A stretch of DNA of 59,473 nucleotides from Sulfurimonas sp. (GCA_013791885.1 VMSZ01000012.1:1-59473), one strand, 5' to 3'. Positions 1-9,350 are shown, counted from the stretch's first letter. Notes: generated by a model from the sequence alone, not told the origin. Numbers and translations: made by a program.

Positions 1-31
1 AACAGATTATTCCATAATTAGGAGAAAATTC

Positions 32-60
32 TTGTAAATAATAAAAAGTTATATTATAAT
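32..60 (+). promoter_or_regulatory. Sigma-70-type promoter of the response regulator gene
   Basis: A TTGTAA hexamer at 32-37 and a perfect TATAAT at 55-60 are separated by 17 nt. The response regulator start codon lies about 54 nt downstream of the -10 box, which fits a short leader. Confidence 0.65.
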
Positions 61-113
61 TCAGGTAGAATTTATCACAAAGTAATTATTTTTTTTTGAT
101 AGTAGGAGTCAGT

Positions 114-863
114 GTGCAAAACAAGAGAATAACTATAGTTGAAGATGATGAGATAACAGCATTAAATTTAAAACTATCTCTCAAAAAGCAGGGGTACGAT
201 GTTATTTCTGTTTATGATAATGCCGCAACGGCTAAAAATAAAATGAATACTGATAATCCTGATATAGTTATTATTGATATTTCTCTTCAAGAGAGTAATG
301 ATGGCATTGAACTGGCAAAACATATACGAAAAAAACATAATATACCGTTTATTTTTTTAACTTCCTATAGTGATGATGAAATAATATCTCAGGCAAAACT
401 TACGGAACCTTATGGCTATATTGTAAAACCTTTTGACCCAAATTCCCTTCATGCTACTTTACAGATGGCTATGTTTAAGTACGACATGGAAAACAAAAGA
501 CAAGATGATATCAACTCTTTAAAAGTAGATAAACTTAATCTTGAAAAGTTACTTTATTCTAAAAGAACTTCAGACAAACCGATAGTTCCCTTTGGCAATG
601 ACTATCATTTGGATATCAGTGTCTGTGAAACTTTTTACAAAGGTAAAAAGATAAAACTTACAAAAAAAGAGAATGCTTTTTTGCGTTTACTTGTTGCACA
701 GCTTGGTCTTGTGGTAACGTTTGAACAGGCAATGAATTATGTTTGGGATGAACACGGTGCGACAGAAAACAGCGTAAGAACACTGGTCTGGCGTTTAAGA
801 AATAAACTTGAAACAGACATAATTAAAAATGCTTCAGGCATAGGATACTACATAGAAGAGTAG
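114..863 (+). CDS. OmpR-like response regulator (receiver + winged helix)
   Basis: The protein is a 249-residue DNA-binding response regulator. An N-terminal receiver domain (about 1-115) has the acidic pair EDD, the phospho-acceptor in IIDIS, the switch threonine in LTSY and the lysine in VKPF. A C-terminal winged helix (about 165-249) follows, with the recognition-helix pattern ENSVRTLVWRLRNKL. I start it at the GTG at 114 because TAGGAG sits 5 nt before it; a TTG at 96 gives a longer frame without a ribosome site. It converges with the hybrid kinase gene, leaving one base between the two stops. It could be that kinase's partner, but this is inferred from position only. Its target genes are unknown. 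Confidence 0.85.
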   Translation: MQNKRITIVEDDEITALNLKLSLKKQGYDVISVYDNAATAKNKMNTDNPDIVIIDISLQESNDGIELAKHIRKKHNIPFIFLTSYSDDEIISQAKLTEPYGYIVKPFDPNSLHATLQMAMFKYDMENKRQDDINSLKVDKLNLEKLLYSKRTSDKPIVPFGNDYHLDISVCETFYKGKKIKLTKKENAFLRLLVAQLGLVVTFEQAMNYVWDEHGATENSVRTLVWRLRNKLETDIIKNASGIGYYIEE

Positions 864-864
864 T

Positions 865-3150
865 TTAGAAAATTTTTATTTCATCTACTCTTTGTTTGAT
901 TATTTTATAGCTCGTGAAATAATCAAAATTTTCATCTTCATTTTTAGCCATGCTTTCCATCTCATTTGCACTCGCTTGCAATATTTCTATTCTAAAGTTA
1001 GCACTTGAACCCTTAATGCTATGTGCGTTTAGGGCAATTTTTTTATACTCTTTGTTATCTATAGCATTTTTTAAATCAGGGAGTAACTTATTCATTTTAT
1101 TTATAAAAAGAGTGAGTAGCATTATAAGCTCATCATTGTTTAACATCAACTCTTCAGTAAGCTTGTTAACATCTAAACCGGTCACCATATTAGAAGTACT
1201 TTCGCGTGTAAAAGTTTCAACTTTTTCAGTAGAATCAACTTTAAGATAGGTTAAAAATACTCTTTCGAGTTCTTTAAGGACTATGGGTTTACCCAAGAAT
1301 GCATCAAATCCACTAAGTAAACCTCTCTCTCTAGCTCCTTTTATGACATTAGCAGTAAGTGCTGAGATTGGTGTGTGTTTGAGAGATTTGAGTTTTTCAT
1401 ACTCTAAAATTTCTCTGATAGCTTCATTTCCATCCATTATAGGCATCTGCTCATCCATTAAAATAAGGTCATAATCATTCGTTTTATAGAGTTCTACTGC
1501 CTCAAGTCCGTTGGATGCGAGATCAAAACTAAGACCATATTTCACGAGTAAGATTTTGATAAGTTCCTGATTGGCTTCATTGTCTTCTGCAACTAAAATA
1601 TGCCCCAAAAATTTCTGTGAAACTTTTTTAGAATAAGGTATAAAAGTCTCAGGATATAAAAGTTCACTAAACACAACATGTATCTTTGAGCAATACAGAG
1701 GAAAACATATCGCATTAATATGTGAATATTTATCATATTCGTCATACTGTTTACTCATCATGGCGATGTAGTATTTATCAGAGTTTTTGATTTTATTTCG
1801 TAATTGTTGAGGTATTTCTTCATGTACAAAGATGGCTACGTCAAAATCAAGATCCAAAGTATCTACAACGGAGACGTTCATCTCAAATATTTTTGCATAC
1901 CTTATAAATGATTCATGCTGAAAACTTGTTTTCATATTCGGGGCGTACACCACCATTTTAAGTTGTTGAAACTGTTTAATATCGTCAAAAACCTGACACT
2001 GGTAAGATTCTATTTCGATTGGTATTTCAACCCAAAAGGTGCTTCCTTTGCGCAGTTCAGATTCAACACCGATATGTCCGGACATATGTTGGGTAAGTTG
2101 GTGACAAATGGAAAGGCCAAGACCTGTGCCGCCGGAATTTTTAAACTCGCTGTATTGTGCCTGGGCAAACGCAGTAAAGATATTTTTTATATCTTTTTCT
2201 TCTATTCCCATGCCGTTGTCATGAACGCTGATTTTGAGCATTTTATTGTGACAGGTTACAATGACGCTTATGAGTCCGTTGTTTGGTGTGAATTTAATAG
2301 CATTACTTAAAAAATTAGAGAGAATCTGCTTGATTCTGAGCGCATCTGCATAAAGTTCTTTGGGAATCATAGGGTCTATAAAAGAGGTAATGGTTATCTC
2401 TTTTAAGTTTGCACTTGCTACGAAAAGTTCCATCGTATGGCTTATCTCCTCGTGTAGAGAAAAGATTTGAGGTTCGATGGTAAACTCACCGCTGCGTAGT
2501 TTTGAGAAGTCTAGAATGTCATTAATAATGCTGAGAAGATTTTGCCCGCTGTTTAAAATTATTTCGAGATAATTCCTCTGTTTTTTAGATAAATCCTCAT
2601 CTAAAAGAAGGTTTACAAATCCAAGTATAGCGTTTAATGGAGTTCTGATCTCATGCGACATATTGGATAAAAAGTACTCTTTAGCCTGTCCCGCCTGTAC
2701 GGCTTCCTGTCTTGCATCTATTAGCTTTTGAAAAATAGTATCCGTGTAATATTTTAAAATTCCTCTGAAATTTTTGTCAAAAATATATGAAATTTCGTCT
2801 ACTATACACTTTGAACTTATGCCCGAGTCGTAGGTGTAATCGATCATCGATCTTCTGAAGTGGCTGCATATCTCAAAAAGCTCATCAGCACTAATTTCTC
2901 TATTTTTTAGATACGTCAGTAAATCTTGCATAATTGGGCAATTTCCAACCTCGCGTTCACCGGAAATAACACCCATAAAATAGTCAAATACTCCACTTGC
3001 ATATTCTCTTAAGAAATAATCAACATCAATATTGTGAATTTTTAAAATTTTTTTTGGTGAGCCGTAAGCCATCCATTGATTGAGAATAACATTTTTAGAA
3101 GATTTGAAACTCTCTTGCGCAGCAATAAGATTCGGTATCTTGTTTTCCAT
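865..3150 (-). CDS. Hybrid sensor histidine kinase (sensor-HisKA-HATPase-REC-HPt)
   Basis: This is a 761-residue soluble hybrid kinase. The N-terminal sensor region (about 1-140) has a GNCPIM motif near 69-74 and ICSHFRRSMI near 94-103; the same module opens the GGDEF protein at 17660-19708. HisKA follows with phospho-accepting His at about 166 (MSHEIRTPLN), then a HATPase with NAIKFT, DNGMGI and GGTGLGLS. A receiver (about 507-627) has VAEDN, LMDEQMP and GKP, and a C-terminal HPt has AHSIKG with His at about 710. The ATG at 3150 is chosen because the longer frame would overlap the upstream gene by about 100 nt; the real gap is 8 nt. It is probably co-transcribed with the deformylase-like gene and relays phosphate through its own REC and HPt to another regulator. 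Confidence 0.88.
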   Translation of the reverse strand: MENKIPNLIAAQESFKSSKNVILNQWMAYGSPKKILKIHNIDVDYFLREYASGVFDYFMGVISGEREVGNCPIMQDLLTYLKNREISADELFEICSHFRRSMIDYTYDSGISSKCIVDEISYIFDKNFRGILKYYTDTIFQKLIDARQEAVQAGQAKEYFLSNMSHEIRTPLNAILGFVNLLLDEDLSKKQRNYLEIILNSGQNLLSIINDILDFSKLRSGEFTIEPQIFSLHEEISHTMELFVASANLKEITITSFIDPMIPKELYADALRIKQILSNFLSNAIKFTPNNGLISVIVTCHNKMLKISVHDNGMGIEEKDIKNIFTAFAQAQYSEFKNSGGTGLGLSICHQLTQHMSGHIGVESELRKGSTFWVEIPIEIESYQCQVFDDIKQFQQLKMVVYAPNMKTSFQHESFIRYAKIFEMNVSVVDTLDLDFDVAIFVHEEIPQQLRNKIKNSDKYYIAMMSKQYDEYDKYSHINAICFPLYCSKIHVVFSELLYPETFIPYSKKVSQKFLGHILVAEDNEANQELIKILLVKYGLSFDLASNGLEAVELYKTNDYDLILMDEQMPIMDGNEAIREILEYEKLKSLKHTPISALTANVIKGARERGLLSGFDAFLGKPIVLKELERVFLTYLKVDSTEKVETFTRESTSNMVTGLDVNKLTEELMLNNDELIMLLTLFINKMNKLLPDLKNAIDNKEYKKIALNAHSIKGSSANFRIEILQASANEMESMAKNEDENFDYFTSYKIIKQRVDEIKIF

Positions 3151-3158
3151 AAATACTA

Positions 3159-3977
3159 CTATGCCGGATTTACTAAAAAGTATGAGAGAATCATGATAAG
3201 TGAGAGTTTTGTTAAAGATATCACAACTGTACCAATAATATTTCCTATTTGACAGCTTGAACACGAAGTGAATCCTCTTCCTTCATACTGGGCATAAAAA
3301 AAGTATATTACATTTGTCACTAAAGCTACATAAGAGATTGTGAGCTGAGAGTCCCACAAAGTTGCAAGTGTTTGCTCATTGCTTATAAATAAAGAAGCAA
3401 CAAGGATAAAGCCAAGAATTGTAAGTAGAATATTTGAGAGTTTCGTGAGATAGTCTCTCTTGAATCGGGTAGGGCAAACTTCAGAGATTGCTACATCGGC
3501 ACCAAACTCCAGTTTTTTCTCAAATTTTGCTTTTTCCTCTTTGGAGAGCTTATGTAAAAAACTTGAACCAAAGGTATAGTCAATTTTCCGCTGAAGCAGT
3601 ACACTTAGATCGCCCTCAGCCTTAAGAGAGTGTTGCTGGGCATTTCTGTCTTGATATATGACGCTTATTTTGTCATGTCTTTGAACCTCTGCACTTAATC
3701 CGGGGAAATAAGCCGTCGTTTCTACGGTAGTGATTTTTCCCTCAGTAGAGAGAAGTCTGGGATTAATCAGTTCTAAAAATGACCCATCTTCTTGTTTGAT
3801 AACGACAACATTATAATAACTTCCGATTTGAAACGCGGCAAGTCCTTTTAAAGCATTGGCTTGTATTGTCTCTTTTAAATCATCAATCAATGAAAAAATA
3901 TTTTCGTTAAATACTCTTACATCGGTTGCATACTGTACACTGGGTGGAGTCGGATACTTTATAATTTCTCGTACCAT
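3159..3977 (-). CDS. Membrane-anchored degenerate peptide-deformylase-like protein
   Basis: The 272-residue protein has a peptide-deformylase-like N-terminal domain (about 1-165) and a hydrophobic C-terminal part with two or three membrane segments (about 185-272). Motif 1 survives as GLAAFQIG. The EGCLS motif that supplies the metal-binding cysteine is replaced by FPGLS, and the HExxH helix is replaced by RKIDYTFG, so all metal ligands and the catalytic glutamate are missing. It therefore should not deformylate peptides. A sensory or binding role is possible because the next gene is a hybrid kinase 8 nt away in the same direction. A CSSC pair lies just before the last membrane segment. Deformylase ancestry is a judgement from motif order, not from a search. 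Confidence 0.7.
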   Translation of the reverse strand: MVREIIKYPTPPSVQYATDVRVFNENIFSLIDDLKETIQANALKGLAAFQIGSYYNVVVIKQEDGSFLELINPRLLSTEGKITTVETTAYFPGLSAEVQRHDKISVIYQDRNAQQHSLKAEGDLSVLLQRKIDYTFGSSFLHKLSKEEKAKFEKKLEFGADVAISEVCPTRFKRDYLTKLSNILLTILGFILVASLFISNEQTLATLWDSQLTISYVALVTNVIYFFYAQYEGRGFTSCSSCQIGNIIGTVVISLTKLSLIMILSYFLVNPA

Positions 3978-4011
3978 TGGATTAAGCCTTTAAAAATAGG
4001 GGAGTAGGGAG

Positions 4012-4042
4012 AAGCAACACTTTACTTGATAAAGTGTTGCTT
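4012..4042 (-). terminator. Stem-loop after the sqr operon
   Basis: A perfect 13-bp inverted repeat with a CTTGA loop lies between the 55-residue gene and the deformylase-like gene. No T-run follows on the minus strand, so it may be a weak terminator or an mRNA 3'-end stabiliser. Confidence 0.5.
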
Positions 4043-4049
4043 AGATTAG

Positions 4050-4217
4050 TTAGTGGCTTTTGCTTACCACTACAAGCATTTTTAGATTTATGATTATAAA
4101 TCTAATGATTTGAAAAAGAACACAAGTTCTCATTTTTTTAGCAAACGGACCAGGTGTCATAGTTGTAAAGTTTTGACTATACGCTTTGATGTTCGCTTCT
4201 TCTTTTTTTCCTGCCAT
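4050..4217 (-). CDS. Small protein (55 aa) downstream of sqr
   Basis: A short gene starts 26 nt after the sqr stop on the same strand. AAAGGATAACTC precedes the ATG, giving a clear ribosome site. The product begins MAGKKEEANIKAYSQNF, has a basic patch KKMR, and then a hydrophobic stretch (about residues 33-50) that could be a membrane or amphipathic helix, ending KSH. Its position suggests a partner or membrane anchor for sulfide:quinone oxidoreductase. That role is inferred; I do not recognise a family. Confidence 0.6.
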   Translation of the reverse strand: MAGKKEEANIKAYSQNFTTMTPGPFAKKMRTCVLFQIIRFIIINLKMLVVVSKSH

Positions 4218-4243
4218 GAGTTATCCTTTATAGTATATTTTAA

Positions 4244-5713
4244 TTATTCTGGGATTAATGTCCAGCCAGCTTTTAGCTTAGCTTTCCAAATAAACAAGTG
4301 GTGTAATATGTGTTTAATCCAGTGACCCGCAAGACCGATTTCACCAAAAGTGTAATCTGTATCACGGCCAGTTCCCGGGTACTTGTCAAAGTCAGGAACA
4401 ACAGGGTAAATTGTCATTGCCGCAGCTGTACCGTTAAATAGACCTTTACCTGCAGAAGCAACACAAGCTGCACCCATGTGAGCCATAGAAGCTTCATGTA
4501 ATGGAGCATTTTCACCTTTTAGGATTTTGTCACAAATACTATGTGCAACAGCCTTACCGATAATACCTGAAGGCATACCTGTACGAGGTGGTGTCGGGTT
4601 GATAGGAGTTCCATTTGGAGAACTCATTGGTTTAGAAATTGGATGCGGAGGAGCAAATGCGATACCGCAAGCAAACATATTTGAATATGTAGGATTTTGG
4701 TATGTTTTAGGCCAGTCAGTAGCTTTCCAGTTTTCATAAGCACCCGCTGCATAGTTTGCATCTACTTTCATAAATCCGTTTGGAGCAAATACAGTAGCTG
4801 TAATGTCAGAACCATCTTTAGCATAAGCTTTTAAGCCAACACCTGCGAATGGAGGGATAAGCATAGAAAAGTCAAACTCTTCTTCGCCGTATGAACCATC
4901 AAGAAGCTCATAATGTGCTTTGCCTTTTTCTACTTTATTAACGTGTGCACCGATAATCCAATCTACACCACGCTCTGTAAACAGAGACTCAGCAAAGATT
5001 TTTGAACTAACAGCATAGCCCATAGTTTTCATATGTAGTCCGCCAACGCCAAAGTCACCCAAGAAAGATTCGTTTGATATCCACTTGATGTCAGCCATAT
5101 CGCGAACACCAGCTTTGTTTAGTTCATGCTCAATGTTGAAGATGTACTCAAATGCAGCACCCTGACATGTACACATACCGTGACCAGTACCGATTAAGAA
5201 TTTTTGGCGTTCGCCTTTTTTCATTGTTTGAATACATTTTTCTAGCTCTTCAGCTGCATGAACTGCATGGTCTGCTGTACAAACCGAAACAGTAAACTCG
5301 CCTAAATTGCTACCTTCACCCAAACCTGGAGTTGCACCAAAATTTAATTTTGGTCCTGTAGCATTGATAATGTAATCGTATTCTATATTTTCAGTAGTCC
5401 CTGCTTTACCAGTTTCAGTAAATTCTACTGTAACAAAAGGTTTGTCACTCGTTTCATTTCCTTCTGGGTTTAATGAAAGAGCTTTTGCCTGCTTGTATGT
5501 AATTCCAGCTTTAGCGTATACAGGAGCTAAATCAAAAGTTACCTCTTCCTTGCTCATTTGACCTACACCAACCCAAATATTTGACGGAATCCAATTCCAT
5601 TTCGCATTTGGAGTTACTACTACAACTTCGTGAGCTGAACCTAACCATTTTGCCGCGAAAGTAGCAGCTGTGTGACCAGATACTCCCCCGCCTAAAACAA
5701 CTAATCTTGCCAT
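4244..5713 (-). CDS. sqr: Sulfide:quinone oxidoreductase
   Basis: The 489-residue flavoprotein oxidises sulfide and passes electrons to the quinone pool at the cytoplasmic membrane. The N-terminal dinucleotide fold VVLGGGVSG binds FAD. Three cysteine positions match the SQR redox pattern: VSVCTADHA, the GMCTC segment, and MFACGIAFA. The C-terminal amphipathic region (HWIKHILHHLF) fits membrane attachment. The protein is longer than the roughly 400-430 residues of classical type I enzymes, so it belongs to one of the longer SQR types, which I cannot assign from reading alone. AGAGGAA precedes the ATG. It is transcribed with the 55-residue gene and has its own promoter. Confidence 0.88.
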   Translation of the reverse strand: MARLVVLGGGVSGHTAATFAAKWLGSAHEVVVVTPNAKWNWIPSNIWVGVGQMSKEEVTFDLAPVYAKAGITYKQAKALSLNPEGNETSDKPFVTVEFTETGKAGTTENIEYDYIINATGPKLNFGATPGLGEGSNLGEFTVSVCTADHAVHAAEELEKCIQTMKKGERQKFLIGTGHGMCTCQGAAFEYIFNIEHELNKAGVRDMADIKWISNESFLGDFGVGGLHMKTMGYAVSSKIFAESLFTERGVDWIIGAHVNKVEKGKAHYELLDGSYGEEEFDFSMLIPPFAGVGLKAYAKDGSDITATVFAPNGFMKVDANYAAGAYENWKATDWPKTYQNPTYSNMFACGIAFAPPHPISKPMSSPNGTPINPTPPRTGMPSGIIGKAVAHSICDKILKGENAPLHEASMAHMGAACVASAGKGLFNGTAAAMTIYPVVPDFDKYPGTGRDTDYTFGEIGLAGHWIKHILHHLFIWKAKLKAGWTLIPE

Positions 5714-5743
5714 ATATAATTCCTCTTTTTCAAGTTCTGCACA

Positions 5744-5749
5744 ATTCTA
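5744..5749 (-). promoter_or_regulatory. -10 element of sqr
   Basis: Read on the minus strand, TGTGATAGAAT forms an extended -10-like element about 30 nt upstream of the sqr ATG. No strong -35 box is visible, which is usual for Campylobacterota promoters. Confidence 0.45.
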
Positions 5750-5829
5750 TCACATAGAAATCAAAAAGTTATCACAAAGAATTATTTTTTTATAAATAAT
5801 AATTATAAAAATAGATAATATTGTATTTC

Positions 5830-5849
5830 AAGCCCTATTTTTAGGGCTT
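5830..5849 (-). terminator. Stem-loop after pepN
   Basis: AAGCCCT and AGGGCTT pair around a six-base loop just past the pepN stop. The T-run is poor on the minus strand, so termination strength is uncertain. Confidence 0.5.
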
Positions 5850-5871
5850 AAAATAATGTTAAAATTATAAA

Positions 5872-8439
5872 CTACTTTATTTTTAAAATTTTACTGATGA
5901 TTTCGTAAACATTTTTTGAAAGCGAGTGTGTAGAAATGATACGTTCTAACTCTTTATGCATCAATTCTTTGTTGAGAGGATTCAGTTTTTCATAGATTTT
6001 AAAAGCCCCTGCAAGACCTGAGGCCATTTGTGCGTTTATTTTATCTATCTCAATAATTTTGTCTGCTACAAAAGCATAGCCATGGCCATTTTTTGCATGG
6101 AAATATTTGTAATTACGGGCAAAAACACCTATAAGTGAACGGACAAGGTTGGGTACTTTTTCATCATAAGCGTCATCATTTTGCAGTGCCATAACACGGT
6201 CAAGGGTTCCTTCTCTATGAGAAGCGGCGAGAATGGAAAAATATTTATTCATAACCAAAGTGTCATTTTTGTATTTTTTGTAAAAATCTTCAAGGGCACT
6301 CGGAGCAAATTCGGCACTTATATTTTCGAGTATGTCGAGAGCAACAATTCTATCTGTCATTGTAAGTGATTGCTCATACTGCATTTTGGCAAGCACTACG
6401 ATATCTTCACTCTCAAGAGCAGACAACACTCGTAAACATCTGTTCTTAAGTGCACGTTCACCCATGCTCTGTGCGTCAATATCGCTGTTTTTAGGCTTGT
6501 GATTTTTCATGTAAAGTGAAAGAAGTTTCTCTTTATGAATGAGAGCCAAATGACGTGAAAGTGTCTCTTTCGCCTCATATATCGGTTCAAAATCGACAAC
6601 TTCTTGTCTTTGCATAAGCGTAGAAACAGTTGGAAGCTCAAGGAGCAGTTCTTTATAAGACAAATCTGTATCCAAATCCAGAAGATATCCATAAGCATTT
6701 ACATACTCATCATTGATAGCTTCACCACGCATTATGCTCTCAAGAGTTTGTACTGCAAAAGACTGCGCAGATTCATACCGTAAAAAGCTGTTTGCGTCAT
6801 GCTTCATTAAAAAAGCGTAATTGACTTCTTCTTGAACTACAATTATAGGTGCACTGAAGTCACGATTTATAGAGAGAATTGGCTTGGCATTTAAATCCTG
6901 AAACAGAAATGTCTCATCCTCTTTTGAGATAATCAGAGTCTTGGCTTGAAGTTCTTCACCACTCGCTGCATCTAGAAGTGCCATTTTAAGCGGGTAAAAA
7001 TAGGCCTCTTGTTTTTTGCCATCGACTGCGTTTGGAACTTCCTGTGTTAAACGCAGCTTATAAACGCCATCTTCAAAACTCTCTTGAGCATGGAGTTTTG
7101 GTGTGCCGCTTTGGTGGTACCATTTCTCAAACGCCGACAAATCTACACCGCTTGCGGTGCTCATGGCCCATAAAAAATCTTTGGTCGTGACAGCTTGGCC
7201 GTCAAAACTCTCAAAGTATAAGTCTGTCGCTTTGCGGTAGTTCTCTTCGCCTAAAAGTGTATGTATCATGCGTATAACTTCGGCACCTTTTTCATAAACA
7301 GTTGCCGTATAGAAGTTGTTCATAGAGATGTATGATTCCGGTTGAATAGGGTGCGAAGTTGGAGAGGCATCCTCAACAAATTGTCTTTCTCTGAGGGAAA
7401 TAACATCTTCAATTCTTTGAACTTCTGCAGAGTTTAAATCGGCTGAGAAACATTGGTCACGAAAAACAGTGAGACCTTCTTTGAGTGTTAATTGAAACCA
7501 GTCACGGCAGGTAATACGGTTTCCTGTCCAGTTGTGAAAATATTCATGGGCAATAACGCTCTGAATACCCATAAAGTTGGCGTCTGTTGCAGTGTCTTCG
7601 TTCGCAAGAACATATGTAGAATTAAAGATGTTTAAACCTTTGTTTTCCATCGCTCCCATGTTAAAACTGTCAACCGCTACTATGTTGTAAATGTCTAAAT
7701 CATACTCACGGCCGTATTTTTCTTCGTCCCAACTCATAGACTCTTTGAGGGATTTCATGGCATGGAAACATTTAGACTCGTTGCCTTTGTCGCAGTAGAT
7801 GTTGAGTTCAACATCTGTGCCGCTCATGGTTTTGAAACTATCATTCACACAGCCCAAATCGCCGGCTACAAGAGCAAACAAATACGATGGTTTTGGATGC
7901 GGATCAAACCAAGTGACGGCATGTCTTTGGTCAAACGTGTCATGACATTGAGTTTTGTTTCCGTTGCTTAGAAGGATAGGGTATTTATCTTTGTCGCCAA
8001 TAACGGTTGTCGTAAAAATACTCATGACATCGGGACGGTCAAGATAAGGGGTAATGCTTCTAAAACCTTCCGGTTCGTTTTGCGTACAGAAAATCGGACC
8101 TGACTTGTAAAGACCTTCGAGTTCAGTGTTGTTTTGAGGATAGATTTTATTGATTATTTTTATGCTAAACGCAGAAGGAACATTAAAAATAATCAGTTTT
8201 TCATTTTTGTAAGAGTAACGTGTATCTTTGAGTTTTAAGTCATTAATCCAGAGTTCAAGAAGTTCTAAATTTGTACTATGAAGCTCCAAATCACTTGCAT
8301 TTTCATCTACTTTTTTTATTTGCATTACATTTGTAACAAGTGTATGATCTTCGTGCAAGTCAAAAACTAATGACACATTTTCAATACTAAATTCGGGTTT
8401 TTTATAATCTTTTAAATAGATTGCTTTCATTTCAGTCAT
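5872..8439 (-). CDS. pepN: Aminopeptidase N (M1 family)
   Basis: The 855-residue zinc metallopeptidase removes N-terminal residues from peptides in the cytoplasm. It has the exopeptidase motif GAMENKG and the gluzincin motif HEYFHNWTGNR, with the third zinc ligand in LKEGLTVFRDQ. Length and motif wording match E. coli PepN (870 residues), including the DUF3458-type C-terminal halves. The ATG at 8439 has a purine-rich AAAAGAGAAAA before it; a second in-frame ATG three codons later is also possible. The gene stands between the secreted-protein pair and sqr, with a stem-loop after it. Confidence 0.93.
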   Translation of the reverse strand: MTEMKAIYLKDYKKPEFSIENVSLVFDLHEDHTLVTNVMQIKKVDENASDLELHSTNLELLELWINDLKLKDTRYSYKNEKLIIFNVPSAFSIKIINKIYPQNNTELEGLYKSGPIFCTQNEPEGFRSITPYLDRPDVMSIFTTTVIGDKDKYPILLSNGNKTQCHDTFDQRHAVTWFDPHPKPSYLFALVAGDLGCVNDSFKTMSGTDVELNIYCDKGNESKCFHAMKSLKESMSWDEEKYGREYDLDIYNIVAVDSFNMGAMENKGLNIFNSTYVLANEDTATDANFMGIQSVIAHEYFHNWTGNRITCRDWFQLTLKEGLTVFRDQCFSADLNSAEVQRIEDVISLRERQFVEDASPTSHPIQPESYISMNNFYTATVYEKGAEVIRMIHTLLGEENYRKATDLYFESFDGQAVTTKDFLWAMSTASGVDLSAFEKWYHQSGTPKLHAQESFEDGVYKLRLTQEVPNAVDGKKQEAYFYPLKMALLDAASGEELQAKTLIISKEDETFLFQDLNAKPILSINRDFSAPIIVVQEEVNYAFLMKHDANSFLRYESAQSFAVQTLESIMRGEAINDEYVNAYGYLLDLDTDLSYKELLLELPTVSTLMQRQEVVDFEPIYEAKETLSRHLALIHKEKLLSLYMKNHKPKNSDIDAQSMGERALKNRCLRVLSALESEDIVVLAKMQYEQSLTMTDRIVALDILENISAEFAPSALEDFYKKYKNDTLVMNKYFSILAASHREGTLDRVMALQNDDAYDEKVPNLVRSLIGVFARNYKYFHAKNGHGYAFVADKIIEIDKINAQMASGLAGAFKIYEKLNPLNKELMHKELERIISTHSLSKNVYEIISKILKIK

Positions 8440-8481
8440 ATTTTTTCTCTTTTATTTTTTAGGAATTGTATCAAAAGAGAG

Positions 8482-8919
8482 TTACTCTTTGTCTTCATTG
8501 TAGAGGTCTATAAAGTCATCTACAAGGTAGTGAACAGATTCTAAAGTTTCTATGTACGGTTCTTTTGTATCTATAAAGTCGTTTGCATGGTAGGTAAACG
8601 CAAGTGTCTGCACTGCGTCTTTGCGTTTGGTAATAATCTCTTCACCGACGGCAATGCCAACGTTTACGACATAAGTTGTGTCAATATGTACGGATTCAAT
8701 TTTTATCATAAATGTAGAACTGTCTGTTGCGTTTAAAACAATTCCGGCCGCAGTAAGTTTTTTTGCTATGGCTTCTTTGAGTTCGGCCTCTTGTTGTTTG
8801 TTTATGAAATCACTTTTGTTGATAAAATAAATACGCAAATTTTTCAGGTTCTCAAGGGTAAATGGGAGCGCCGCAGAGAGTGAAACGCTAAGAAGCAAAA
8901 TGAAAAGTATTGTTCTCAT
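8482..8919 (-). CDS. Secreted hypothetical protein (145 aa)
   Basis: The protein begins with a typical signal peptide (MRTILFILLLSVSLSAA) and is otherwise soluble and mixed alpha/beta, so it is probably periplasmic. I do not recognise a domain. Its ATG overlaps the stop of the upstream thioredoxin-like gene by 4 nt (ATGA), which implies translational coupling and a shared role in the cell envelope. No catalytic motif is visible. Confidence 0.75.
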   Translation of the reverse strand: MRTILFILLLSVSLSAALPFTLENLKNLRIYFINKSDFINKQQEAELKEAIAKKLTAAGIVLNATDSSTFMIKIESVHIDTTYVVNVGIAVGEEIITKRKDAVQTLAFTYHANDFIDTKEPYIETLESVHYLVDDFIDLYNEDKE

Positions 8920-9350
8920 TTCTTTTCACTTTTAAATTCAGTCATAACTTCATTCAGCGTCTCTTGAAACTCATCTTTTTTGACATAACCTAAAGACTCA
9001 AAAATCGTACTTTGTGTTTTTGGCTCAATAAAGTAAACCGTAGGAATTCTTTTGGCGTACAAGCCCTCCGGATATTTTCCTTTGTCATGATTTCTGTCTA
9101 CTATAAGTGCTATAAAATTTTCATTGACATTCAAAGCAACAGCTTCTCTTTGCAGCGTTTTTCGCTCAAATTTACGACACCAAGGACAGTAGTCGCCAAC
9201 CATAACGAGCATAAGCGGTTTGTTCTCTTTTTGGGCAACTTTGAGCGCCTGATCGTAGTCTCGTAAATATCCCATATTTGTAGCGAATTCGTCTATTTGG
9301 GCACTAAAAAGTGTAAAGACCAAGGTGAATAATAAAACAAAAGTTTTCAT
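8916..9350 (-). CDS. Periplasmic thioredoxin-fold protein (CPWC)
   Basis: The 144-residue protein has a signal peptide (MKTFVLLFTLVFTLFSA) and a thioredoxin-like domain with the active site GDYCPWCRKF near residue 55 and the cis-proline in KRIPTVYF. It resembles the thioredoxin_7/DUF255-type periplasmic thiol proteins. It probably reduces or monitors disulfides in exported proteins. The ATG at 9350 is preferred because GGGAG lies 8 nt upstream; an in-frame TTG five codons earlier would disturb the signal peptide. It is the first gene of a two-gene unit with the 145-residue secreted protein. Confidence 0.82.
   Translation of the reverse strand: MKTFVLLFTLVFTLFSAQIDEFATNMGYLRDYDQALKVAQKENKPLMLVMVGDYCPWCRKFERKTLQREAVALNVNENFIALIVDRNHDKGKYPEGLYAKRIPTVYFIEPKTQSTIFESLGYVKKDEFQETLNEVMTEFKSEKK

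Noticed and set aside
1915-2310. A 131-codon plus-strand frame inside the hybrid kinase gene
   Set aside because: It is antisense to conserved HATPase motifs, so it is a shadow frame.
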